DNA of 40,786 bases, taken from the NCBI GenBank assembly GCA_017472305.1, contig JAFUQP010000002.1, positions 66,143 to 106,928 on the forward strand, read 5' to 3'. A program made the translations under genes and the position numbers. The notes under the pieces were generated by a model. That model was not told the DNA's origin. It worked only from the letters and a program-made list of their open reading frames with translations, and ran no database searches. Shown piece by piece: positions 25,301 through 31,649 of this stretch; position 1 is the first letter of the stretch, and every line of letters begins with the position of its first letter. The stretch comes from Clostridia bacterium (GTDB lineage: Bacteria; Bacillota; Clostridia; Oscillospirales; CAG-272).

Positions 25301-26570
25301 CTACCGCTTCTCGGGCGGCGATATTTCGGCAGACAACGCGCCTCTCCGCCTTGACGACGGCAACTACGTAAGATTCGTTAAAAACTCAGACGGCGAGTCC
25401 TTCTCGCTCGGCAAAAAGGACACCGCGGAGATTGTCGCGGGCGAGTGGTTTAATATCTGCCTTGAAATCTACTATCTCGGCGAGTTCTGCGAGTACGCAA
25501 AGGTATTCGTTGACGGCGAGTATACGACCACTGTAAGGCTCGTCAATATGTCCCCCTTCAACGAGAGGCTTCTCGTCTACCTTAAGAAGAATATGGAGAA
25601 GGACACCGAAATTAATATCGACAATATGTTCTTCTGGCACACCGAGAAGGAATACGTTCCCGAGAGTGCCGAGTACAAGGCTCCCGATATTAATATAACT
25701 TACACCGACGCGCCCGCGACGGGCGAATACTTCGGCTCACAGATTACCGAGGGAGCGGTGAGATTTGACTACTCCGACGGAGCAGTCCCCTCGCTCTCGG
25801 GCAGTGCCGCGCTCGTGCTTAACAAGAATGAGAGCGCTCTTATGATGAAGATTGACTCGGGTGAGGGTTATATAGGCTATAGCCTGTCGCCGGAGATTAT
25901 GGCACTCCACCCTGCGACGGTCTTTGAGTTCGACTACAAAATGTCGGGACTCGACCCGACCTACGATAACGCTCCGATAAGACTTGACGGCGGAAACCAC
26001 CTGCGCTTCGTGAAGAACACCGACGGTGTCAGCTGGTCTATTGCCGAGAAAGACACGGCAAGAATCACCGCAAACAAGTGGTACAATATAAGACTTGAAA
26101 TTTACTACGTCACCGAGGAAAGCGAGCTTGTCAAGGTGTTCGTTGACGGTGAGCATACCGCCACGGTAAATCTTGCCGAGGCGTCTGCCTTTAACTCGCG
26201 CGTCCTCTTCTATATGAAGAACGGCGCAGCAAAGGACGCTGTAATATTCATCGACAACGTATTCTACTGTCACCTTGATAAGGAATACGTAGCACCCGAC
26301 AGCGGCGAGGGTGAAGGCGGCGGCACAGAGCCCACTCCCCCCGAAGGTGGCGGTAGCGAAGGCGGTGGAAACACCGAAGGCGGCGGCGAAGGAACCGAGC
26401 CTACTCCCCCCGAGGGCGGCGGCAACGAAGGCGGAGGCGATAACGAGGGCAGCGGTGCGGGTAGCATTGGCGGCGGTGCCTCAGGCGACGTTGTCGAGGG
26501 CGCAGGCACAACGCTTCTTCCCGGCCCCGATATGAGCGGCGACGGCTGGTCTACGCCGAATTTACAGTAG
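22326..26570 (+). CDS. Giant multidomain lipoprotein: alpha/alpha-toroid-like domain plus three ConA-like modules
   Basis: A 1414-aa surface lipoprotein. Signal peptide with lipobox IASC near residue 20, a Gly/Ser/Asp linker to about 70, then an alpha/beta domain (about 72-200, ELKIVFSDSRLYELASALKD ... EHEIILGVTDRP) resembling the N-terminal accessory domain of GH20/GH67-type enzymes. Residues about 226-653 align throughout with the next gene and share its motifs (GGYYYSNSARD, YHPQWGK, PETGTW, CYAYNAWFSVTNI). Three jelly-roll/LamG-like modules follow (about 690-880, 924-1117, 1138-1325); the last two are clearly alike (FDYR/KxSG, RFVKNxDG, VFVDGEYT/HT). The C-terminal 90 residues are Gly/Glu/Pro-rich with a 23-residue repeat. 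The ATG at 22326 has AAAGGA upstream; an in-frame ATG at 22284 lies before the signal and is rejected. Glycan binding or processing is likely; activity is unknown. Confidence 0.8.
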   Translation: MKGKIISVVILLLALILSIASCHVSDGTGDSGSSSGSGQTGGSGTGSTSPDSGDEDSGGSADSPPTGYIYENGSELKIVFSDSRLYELASALKDRITNYSTATVTLVSDTEEKYEHEIILGVTDRPLSGKAYRRLSRMDKSEGNTAYTLYSDGSSVAVAFDDDFYGSAMADSVGYLSESIIAKNSSLSLPVGRIAEREYDPLEGVRELDKKRQDEQFAALAEEITEKYGEGYAEATVEALRDYYSLYTDNLVLWFANLYDPSVGGYYYSNSARDTVGFLPDVESTTQALNFIVGSGMAQSVGGRYSDVISDTMREEIIGFVRGLQDKNGYFYHPQWGKELTDVNVSRRSRDLNWATGILKALGANPIYDTPSGMKGESASPVSMTGMLGSSVTAAVSRAVIPTASSATVSPQLRTKEALLEYLDAFDMKNDSYFAGNELGSQAGEILERDKQLESAGADWRASEIIIDFLNRKQIPETGTWHYERNYMGVNGLLKISGLYNSLGVKMNYPLVAAESAIAAITTSEEPLTICYAYNAWFSVTNIQKNLREYSDDKEEGEKQAAALSLAIMENAPESIRATKEKYLKFLKYDGSFSYNQTSSAANAQGLPVAIPGTNEGDVNATEIGTAGVLGHIYGALGLRKVPFFGDSHRLLYLCTIDSLGAVIKDVENDEVGYVTYDEDSPGREPSDVTGSRTSSGSLTVIRDEREEKTGNVLKLVSVNDGGDTLVYSCDSMRADLKCFVFETEMCVTSSDVSGNIMQIYLGNKAYMLNVKVENGKIRLSDVSSGSNPRLENDFGVEIELGKWFHLKAEYYAADEENVRAKVYVDGELVGVTDNYYDASAARLNGKRGKPNQHYTEASVYAMSYHNMEVLFDNTASYKTRTPFRAVTPLDKQPHVNIDDEKHILGPADPDTGNGAYYNNEEITDATRFHYGMMGYPMPALSGSLYASSSVEGGMLKFKRTAAAGSGESYINFRVIPPTGDFASPATVIEFDYRFSGGDISADNAPLRLDDGNYVRFVKNSDGESFSLGKKDTAEIVAGEWFNICLEIYYLGEFCEYAKVFVDGEYTTTVRLVNMSPFNERLLVYLKKNMEKDTEINIDNMFFWHTEKEYVPESAEYKAPDINITYTDAPATGEYFGSQITEGAVRFDYSDGAVPSLSGSAALVLNKNESALMMKIDSGEGYIGYSLSPEIMALHPATVFEFDYKMSGLDPTYDNAPIRLDGGNHLRFVKNTDGVSWSIAEKDTARITANKWYNIRLEIYYVTEESELVKVFVDGEHTATVNLAEASAFNSRVLFYMKNGAAKDAVIFIDNVFYCHLDKEYVAPDSGEGEGGGTEPTPPEGGGSEGGGNTEGGGEGTEPTPPEGGGNEGGGDNEGSGAGSIGGGASGDVVEGAGTTLLPGPDMSGDGWSTPNLQ
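26328..26450 (+). repeat. 69-bp in-frame repeat coding the lipoprotein's C-terminal tail
   Basis: The codons for TEPTPPEGGG recur after 69 bp (starts near 26326 and 26395), giving a 23-residue period in a Gly/Glu/Pro-rich tail. Such tails often cross or attach to the cell wall; slippage could change its length. Confidence 0.65.
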
Positions 26571-26618
26571 ATGCGATTACAAATTTCGATTTTTTAGAAT
26601 TCTACAGAGGAAAAACCA

Positions 26619-27851
26619 ATGAACACTAATAATTTTAAAACTTGGGACGAACTTGAAAAAAAGGTTAACGAGATGGGCGGCGACGGCAAAGAGGTCGTAA
26701 AGGCAATGAAGGAGCACTACGAGCTCTACGGCGAGGAGCTTTATCTATGGCTCGCAGGGCTCTACGACGCGGGAATAGGCGGCTTCTACTACTCCAACTC
26801 GGGAAGGGACAACGAGCCCTTCCTACCGGATATCGAGTCAACCGAGCAGGCAACAAACATTCTTCTCGGCTCGGGACTTATCAGTGACACGGCAGACCTG
26901 CCCGAAAAGATGCGCGAGGGAGTATCTGCCTTCGCAAAAAGCCTTCTGGACCCCGAGGACGGCTACATCTATCACCCCCAGTGGGGCAAGGATATCAACG
27001 ACAGCCGCCGAGGCAGGGACCTCACCTGGGCAAAGCAGCTCGAGGAACAGTACCGCTTCACTCTCCCCTACCCCACAGCGCTTGACAGACTCGCAAAGAC
27101 AGAGCGGACAGAGAGCGAGGAATCGGTGCTCGCGGAGCATCTTCGTTCCCCCGAGGCGCTCGTTAGCTATCTTGACAAGCTTGATTGGCAGGGCGACGCC
27201 TACTACGCAGGAAATATGTTATCGGCTCAGGCGCTTCAGATTGTTGCGGCAGGGCTTACCGACACGGCGGTTAATTATCTCAATGAAAAGCAAAACCCCG
27301 AAACAGGACTCTGGGGCGAGCGTCAGGGCTACTACGCTATAAACGCGCTCCTGAAAATCAGCGGCGCTTACACGACCTTCAAGAGCGTATTCCCGAACGC
27401 AATGAAGGCGGCAAGGTCGGCTATCGAGTGCCTGACGAGCGACGAAAAATGCCTCACCTGCTGCTACCACTACAACGCTTGGTTCTCACTGACGAACATA
27501 AGAGAGCTGCTTAATAGATACGGCGGCGAGGAAGGTAAGCGCGAGGCAGAGGAAATACTCGCGGAGCTTATCAGAACCGCTCCCGAAACCATCAGGGCAA
27601 CGAGGAAAAAGGTTCTTGCCTTCGCAAAGCCCGACGGCGGATTTTCCTATCTTCCCCACTGCTCCACAGGATTTTCACAGAAGATGCCCGTGTCGATACA
27701 CCAGACCGTCGAGAGCGACGTCAACGCAAGCGTAATTTGCTCGACAGGCATCACAAGAAACGTGTTCACAGCCCTTGGTCTTGAGGATTATATCGTACCG
27801 ATGTTCGGCATATCCGACAGAGAGAAATTCCTTAAGGCTCTGAAGCTTTAA
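26619..27851 (+). CDS. Leaderless paralogue of the lipoprotein's toroid domain
   Basis: A 410-aa protein without signal peptide or membrane helix, so cytoplasmic unless exported by an unknown route. It corresponds to residues about 226-653 of the lipoprotein encoded just upstream. Shared blocks are GGFYYSNSGRD (54-64), FLPDIESTEQA, YHPQWGK (118-124), RRGRDLTWA (130-138), QNPETGLWG (225-233), NALLKISGAY, CYHYNAWFSLTNI (282-294), PDGGFSY and ESDVNA. QNPETGLW resembles the QW motif of terpenoid-cyclase/prenyltransferase-type alpha/alpha barrels, a fold also used by polysaccharide lyases and LanC cyclases. Conserved Asp, His, Trp and Asn positions suggest a real active site. AGAGGAAAAA precedes the ATG, 48 bp after the lipoprotein gene. 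No family name was recognised. Confidence 0.8.
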   Translation: MNTNNFKTWDELEKKVNEMGGDGKEVVKAMKEHYELYGEELYLWLAGLYDAGIGGFYYSNSGRDNEPFLPDIESTEQATNILLGSGLISDTADLPEKMREGVSAFAKSLLDPEDGYIYHPQWGKDINDSRRGRDLTWAKQLEEQYRFTLPYPTALDRLAKTERTESEESVLAEHLRSPEALVSYLDKLDWQGDAYYAGNMLSAQALQIVAAGLTDTAVNYLNEKQNPETGLWGERQGYYAINALLKISGAYTTFKSVFPNAMKAARSAIECLTSDEKCLTCCYHYNAWFSLTNIRELLNRYGGEEGKREAEEILAELIRTAPETIRATRKKVLAFAKPDGGFSYLPHCSTGFSQKMPVSIHQTVESDVNASVICSTGITRNVFTALGLEDYIVPMFGISDREKFLKALKL

Positions 27852-27917
27852 CCCCTAAAAAGACGAAAAATACGCAAATATACAAACAATTATTTACAAA
27901 ATGAAAGGAGAAAGTAT

Positions 27918-28076
27918 GTGAAAGAGAAGCTTGTAAAGCTGCCGTATGAGTCGGCAGAGGTAGACGTTTCGCTCTTCTGCGAGCGTGACGTAATAGCGAC
28001 GTCGGGCGTTCTTAACGTTGGCGGAGAGAGTAGCGGAAACCTTCCCTCCGACCAGTGGACACCGCCCAGGTGGTAA
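27918..28076 (+). CDS. 52-aa peptide with GTG start
   Basis: A short gene not starting with ATG: GTG at 27918, preceded by AAAGGAG with 7 nt spacing, the strongest ribosome site in the neighbourhood. The product begins MKEKLVKLPYESAEVDVSLF, has one Cys (FCERDVIATSG), then a Gly/Ser/Pro-rich C-terminal half ending WTPPRW. It has no hydrophobic segment. It resembles short proteins with an ExDVIxTSG core that I recall from gut Clostridia, often next to surface-protein genes; that comparison is from memory. The overlapping ATG two bases earlier meets an immediate stop. It lies 66 bp after the toroid gene and 46 bp before the secreted protein gene and is probably co-transcribed. A structural, signalling or modified peptide are all possible. 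Confidence 0.65.
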   Translation: MKEKLVKLPYESAEVDVSLFCERDVIATSGVLNVGGESSGNLPSDQWTPPRW

Positions 28077-28122
28077 GCCAAAACCATAGCGAAATTTCAA
28101 AATACGAAAGGAAATAAGATTA

Positions 28123-29547
28123 ATGAAAAGAAACTCTAAAATTCTCGTTTTCATTCTTGCCTTCTCCCTGCTTATAGGCTCTGCGTTTTGCTTCGCTGCC
28201 ACAGCAGATGAGGAGCCCGCAAAGAAGCTCACCGTTATAAGCCAGAACGTTGAGTACTCCGACACACTTTATCTCTATTACGCGGTATATCCCGAGAACG
28301 TTGACACCGAGGGCTTGAAGCTCGAGATATACACCTCGAACCCCACAGGCGAGGCAACTCCCGTTGCTACCGTTACAGAGTCCACCGAGGTAACTATCAC
28401 CGACACCGACAGCACCGAGTACGTCTGCCGCGCGTTCAAGTCCCCCGGCATTGCCCTCAAGGATATGTCTGCCCAGCTCTACGTCAAGGCAGTTGCCGCT
28501 GACGGCACCGAGAGCTCGGTAAGAAGGTACAGCGTTGTTGAATACTTCAACGAGATGTCCTTCACCACCGAGGACGAAAGCAGGTCGGCAGCCTACAGAG
28601 ATATGCTCAAGGCAGGCGACGCAGCGCAGCTTATACTTAACCACTATCCAAATGACAACGCAAACGACTACGCATCCAACTACAAGTACGTTACCGTGAC
28701 CGACGACACGCTTGCCGACGGCTTCGACCGCGGCGTATACCTCACCGGCACGAGCGTTACCCTTAATTACACGGGCAGCGACGCAGCAAATACCGGCTGG
28801 ACCGTCGAGAACCTTATGACAGGCGAAACCGAATACGTAGCCTTCGGCTCGGCTATCGTGCTTGATGCTCACGTATCACTTACCCCCACAATCAAGCCTT
28901 ACGAGCGCGGCGAGGGACTGTATTGGACGAATTCCAGCCTTCGCGAGGGTAATTCCCGAGCATATAATTTCAACGGCACTCTTACGGACGGCAAGCTCAA
29001 CGGACAGAACTCCACAACCACAGCAGAGGGCACCTATACCGACGGTGCAGCAATGCTTAAGAAGCTTGATAGCTCCGAGGTTTACTTCTATTACAGCCAC
29101 GGCAATTACGAAACTATGTGTACAAGCGGCGAGCTTGGAGTAGCAAATGCTACCTGTCATATTTACGAGTTTGACTACAAGATTTCCGAAATCGTAGACC
29201 AAACATCTCTCTTCAATCTCGGTAACAATGACCAGATTTACGTTGTTAAAAACTCCGACGGAGAGACATACTCTATCGGTACTAAAGACACCTCCTCCTT
29301 CGTTGCAAACGAGTGGTTCAACATACGCTTTGAGATATACAAGGGAGCAGGCGCAAACGGCGAAAACCTTGTTAAAATATTTATAAACAACGAATATGCT
29401 ACCACAAAAACATTTGCAACGGCAACAACCGACAACAACTATAGCCGCATTAGGTGGTATATCCGCTCCTATTACTCAGTAGATACGACAATCAGTGTTG
29501 ATAATCTCATTCACGCAGCAAGCACAAAGACGTACGTAGCAGAATAA
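28123..29547 (+). CDS. Secreted protein with C-terminal ConA-like module
   Basis: A 474-aa exported protein. Signal peptide MKRNSKILVFILAFSLLIGS with a likely cleavage after AFCFA-A or ATA. Residues about 30-260 form a beta-rich, unassigned region (TVISQNVEYSDTLYLYYAVYPENV..., GVYLTGTSVTLNYTGSD). Residues about 270-474 match the C-terminal modules of the lipoprotein: YEFDYKISEI, VVKNSDGETYSIGTKDT, ANEWFNIRFEIY, VKIFINNEYATTKTF and TISVDNLIHA. There is no lipobox or sorting signal, so it is probably released or bound through its module. AAAGGAAATAAG precedes the ATG. The gene is last in the run and ends at a strong terminator. Function unknown; glycan binding by the module is likely by analogy. 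Confidence 0.8.
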   Translation: MKRNSKILVFILAFSLLIGSAFCFAATADEEPAKKLTVISQNVEYSDTLYLYYAVYPENVDTEGLKLEIYTSNPTGEATPVATVTESTEVTITDTDSTEYVCRAFKSPGIALKDMSAQLYVKAVAADGTESSVRRYSVVEYFNEMSFTTEDESRSAAYRDMLKAGDAAQLILNHYPNDNANDYASNYKYVTVTDDTLADGFDRGVYLTGTSVTLNYTGSDAANTGWTVENLMTGETEYVAFGSAIVLDAHVSLTPTIKPYERGEGLYWTNSSLREGNSRAYNFNGTLTDGKLNGQNSTTTAEGTYTDGAAMLKKLDSSEVYFYYSHGNYETMCTSGELGVANATCHIYEFDYKISEIVDQTSLFNLGNNDQIYVVKNSDGETYSIGTKDTSSFVANEWFNIRFEIYKGAGANGENLVKIFINNEYATTKTFATATTDNNYSRIRWYIRSYYSVDTTISVDNLIHAASTKTYVAE

Positions 29548-29566
29548 TTTCCAAACAACCAACTTT

Positions 29567-29599
29567 GGGGCAGAGAATGTTCGTTTTCTGCCCCTTTTT
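29567..29599 (+). terminator. Intrinsic terminator of the lipoprotein-secreted protein gene run
   Basis: GGGGCAGA (29567-29574) pairs with TCTGCCCC (29587-29594), extended by GAA/TTT, and is followed by five T. Confidence 0.93.
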
Positions 29600-29775
29600 C
29601 TATTCCGGAGAAAAGAGAAAAACAGCCTTTACTTATGCAAAATACAGTCAATACAGTGTATATTCGGTATTTTTAAGCAGGTGGACTTTTTAACGCTGAA
29701 TGTCAATTATTCCAACATCTGTCAGTTTTTTATTTTAATAAAACGAATTAAAATTCAGGGTAACCGTTCAGTTTA

Positions 29776-29796
29776 TTTTTGGAAATTTTCCAAAAA
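29776..29796. promoter_or_regulatory. 21-bp perfect palindrome upstream of the second AraC gene
   Basis: TTTTTGGAAA (29776-29785) and TTTCCAAAAA (29787-29796) flank one central base. It lies 25 bp upstream of the -35 box at 29821, a usual position for a regulator site. GGTAA/TTACC further out could extend it as a hairpin. The rest of 29600-29996 is AT-rich with no gene seen. Confidence 0.45.
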
Positions 29797-29820
29797 ACCG
29801 TGGAATTACCATTATTTAAC

Positions 29821-29849
29821 TTGACAAAGGCACTTTAGCGTGATAAAAT
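29821..29849 (+). promoter_or_regulatory. Promoter of the second AraC regulator gene
   Basis: TTGACA (29821-29826), 17 bp, TAAAAT (29844-29849). A further TTGACA at 29876 and TATAAT boxes at 29919 and 29930 are not well spaced. Confidence 0.7.
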
Positions 29850-29996
29850 AGATACAATATTTGCACGTTTTTTGATTGACACTCAAAAAAGAAAAAGCGC
29901 AAAAGGAATAATTATTCTTATAATAAAGGTATAATTTGGCAATCATTTCGTGCACCGCCGACCAATACTCGGACATATTACATTAAGAGGAAAGAA

Positions 29997-30842
29997 ATGA
30001 AAAAGGCAAAGGAACTAAATCTTATCAACAGACCCACAGTACGCACATTTTTGTACGTTGCCGACACCGACAGTCCCAAAACCGCGCTTCACTATCACAG
30101 CGAGATGGAATTCATTGCCGTTTACGAGGGCAGTGTCAGCTGCACAGTCCGAGGTGAAAAATACGTCGCCAACGAGGGCGAGGTGCTTTTCGTAAACTCC
30201 GGAGTTCCGCACTCGGTGGACAGGCAGAACGGAAGCCGTGTACTACACGTTCAGCTCTCTGAGCTCGACTATACCGATGCCGAGAAGCTTTCCGACCTCT
30301 ACTACGCGACGCTCTACAAAAGCCAGGTAATTGCTCCGGTCAAGATTTTCAATAGCGAAAAGCTGTTTTCCGCAATAGACGAAATTTACAGAGAAACAGA
30401 GGAAAAGCTCCCTGCTTCAAGCGCTTTTATTCGCTCGGGAATTCTTCGCATTCTCGCTCACCTCTACCGTGACGGAACGCTTTATAATGCAGAGGAAATT
30501 TTCAACACACGCGAGCTACAGAAGCTAATCCCTGCTATCCGCTACATAAATGAAAACTACGTTGAGAACATCGCGCTTGAAACGGTAAGCGAGCTTATCG
30601 GCTTCGACCAGAGCTACTTCTGCCGTGTGTTCAAGAGCACCGTTGGAACAACCTTTACCGAGTATCTCAACTTTGTTAAAATCCTAAAAGCAGAGGAAAA
30701 GCTTCTTGACACACGTGACGCTATCTTTGATATATCGCGCTCGGTCGGATTTGCCTCTGTGTCATATTTCAACAGAATTTTCAAAAGATTTAGAAACTGC
30801 TCACCGAGATTTTACCGCTCGGTGGTGTCGCTTAGAGCCTAG
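29997..30842 (+). CDS. AraC family regulator with cupin sensory domain
   Basis: A 281-aa regulator. Residues 15-105 are the cupin-like arm: ALHYHSEMEFIAVYEGSVSC, then GEKYVANEGEVLFVNSGVPHSV, typical of sugar-sensing AraC proteins. Residues about 175-280 hold the two helix-turn-helix units: NIALETVSELIGFDQSYFCRVFK and AIFDISRSVGFASVSYFNRIFKRF with the usual closing CSPRFYRS. AGAGGAAAG precedes the ATG. It follows the surface-protein cluster in the same direction but has its own promoter behind a strong terminator. It may control that cluster or an operon elsewhere. Confidence 0.92.
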   Translation: MKKAKELNLINRPTVRTFLYVADTDSPKTALHYHSEMEFIAVYEGSVSCTVRGEKYVANEGEVLFVNSGVPHSVDRQNGSRVLHVQLSELDYTDAEKLSDLYYATLYKSQVIAPVKIFNSEKLFSAIDEIYRETEEKLPASSAFIRSGILRILAHLYRDGTLYNAEEIFNTRELQKLIPAIRYINENYVENIALETVSELIGFDQSYFCRVFKSTVGTTFTEYLNFVKILKAEEKLLDTRDAIFDISRSVGFASVSYFNRIFKRFRNCSPRFYRSVVSLRA

Positions 30843-31094
30843 GGGAAACGCTTTGTAATCGTATACATCAGTGGTTTCCCCCTGAAATTCTCGCAAAGCG
30901 CATAAAGCAGGCGCTTTGGTGCGTCACCGCACTGCCGAGAATTTTTGATGTCATGAATATCAAAGATGGGAAACGCTTTGTAATCGTATACATCAGTGGT
31001 TTCCCCTTGAAATTCTCGCAAAGCGCATATAGCGGGCGCTTTGGTGCGCTTTGCGCACTTCCGAGAATTTTTGATGTCTTGTATATCAAAGATG
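30843..31094. repeat. Tandem pair of 125-bp structured repeat units
   Basis: Unit 1 (30843-30967) and unit 2 (30968-31094) are about 90 percent alike by eye. Each contains GGGGAAAC/GTTTCCCC arms around a core with CGTATACAT, then a three-way junction. In unit 1 the stems are 30885-30893 with 30936-30944 (AAATTCTCG/CGAGAATTT), 30894-30901 with 30911-30918 (CAAAGCGC/GCGCTTTG), and 30919-30923 with 30928-30932 (GTGCG/CGCAC). In unit 2 the last stem has changed sequence but is still paired (GTGCGC/GCGCAC). The array begins at the araC stop codon. A minus-strand open frame across it looks like a by-product of the repeat. Confidence 0.8.
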
Positions 31095-31096
31095 AA

Positions 31097-31124
31097 AATG
31101 CAGAATGCAGAATGCAAAATGCAG
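31097..31124 (+). repeat. Four tandem copies of the 7-bp unit AATGCAG
   Basis: AATGCAG, AATGCAG, AATGCAA, AATGCAG in a row directly after the 125-bp repeats. A slippage-prone microsatellite with no visible reading-frame role. Confidence 0.8.
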
Positions 31125-31156
31125 AATTATAAGTTGATTATTTAAAAACAAACAGT

Positions 31157-31184
31157 AAGAGCCTCGCTTCACGGTGGGGCTCTT
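31157..31184. repeat. 28-bp hairpin repeat, copy 1
   Basis: AAGAGCC and GGGGCTCTT arms around TCGCTTCACGGT. An identical 28-bp copy is at 31389-31416. Each could work as a terminator-like hairpin. Confidence 0.8.
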
Positions 31185-31198
31185 TGACTTATAAATTA

Positions 31199-31377
31199 GG
31201 CTTCCCTATTGGGGAAGCTGTCACGGAGTGACTGATGAGGTCGTAACCCTTGTTGATAAATCGCAATTAACAAAACAAGTTTAACCTCTATTTACCCATT
31301 CACAAACATTTTAAGCTAGCTTGGTTAGCACCTCATCCGTCGCGCCTCGCGCGCCACCTTCTCCAGCAGAGAAGGCT
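31199..31377. mobile_element. MITE-like interspersed repeat with inverted ends
   Basis: The left end (31199-31241) has hairpin CTTCCCtattGGGGAAG then CACGGAGTGACTGATGAGGT. The right end (31329-31377) has ACCTCATCCGTC then hairpin CCTTCTCcagcaGAGAAGG in inverted order. The ends are imperfect inverted repeats around about 85 bp of unrelated DNA. Palindromic CTTCCCC...TGATGAGGTG elements of this type are abundant in gut Firmicutes as far as I recall. There is no transposase, so any movement would be in trans. Confidence 0.55.
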
Positions 31378-31388
31378 GGGTATATACA

Positions 31389-31416
31389 AAGAGCCTCGCT
31401 TCACGGTGGGGCTCTT
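31389..31416. repeat. 28-bp hairpin repeat, copy 2
   Basis: Identical to 31157-31184. The two copies bracket the MITE-like element, as if it had inserted into or brought the hairpin with it. Confidence 0.8.
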
Positions 31417-31499
31417 GTATTTTATAAGCCTTCGCGCTCCAAGTTAAGATGTTATTGTCATATTTGGCAGATTGTTATTTATTTAACATTAATTTTTTG

Positions 31500-31528
31500 T
31501 TGACATATTACAAATTATATAGTATAAT
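31500..31528 (+). promoter_or_regulatory. Consensus promoter of the rnf operon
   Basis: TTGACA (31500-31505), 17 bp, TATAAT (31523-31528): an exact sigma-A consensus, with a leader of about 150 nt before rnfC. Confidence 0.88.
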
Positions 31529-31547
31529 AAGAGCGTAAAACCAAAAA

Positions 31548-31649
31548 GGAGCGCCCGCTTGAGCGCTCCATTTCGATGAAAAAGGGCTAAAATCCCTCTT
31601 TTTTCGAGTCGCAAGCGGCAAAGGCCGAAAAAAGGTCAAGCGGCTGCGA
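31548..31649 (+). promoter_or_regulatory. rnf leader with three hairpins including an attenuator-like terminator
   Basis: Hairpin 1: GGAGCGC (31548-31554) with GCGCTCC (31563-31569). Hairpin 2: AGGG (31583-31586) with CCCT (31594-31597), with A-run and T-run flanks (T6 at 31599-31604), which looks like an intrinsic terminator inside the leader. Hairpin 3: TCGCA (31609-31613) with TGCGA (31645-31649), with inner GGCC/GGTC and two AAGCGGC segments facing each other. A terminator before the first gene implies attenuation or a riboswitch; no known class was recognised. Confidence 0.5.

Noticed and set aside
26619-27851. LanC-type lanthipeptide cyclase acting on the 52-aa peptide
   Set aside because: The toroid fold is similar in kind, but the characteristic zinc-binding Cys/Cys-His arrangement of LanC was not found, and the peptide has one Cys only. 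Kept as a remote possibility in the findings, not as a call.
30843-31094. CRISPR array reading of the 125-bp repeats
   Set aside because: There are only two units, they are contiguous with no variable spacers, and no cas gene is present.
30839-31117. 92-aa minus-strand open frame over the tandem repeats
   Set aside because: It exists because the unit length and composition keep one frame open twice. There is no ribosome site, and the structured repeat explains the sequence.
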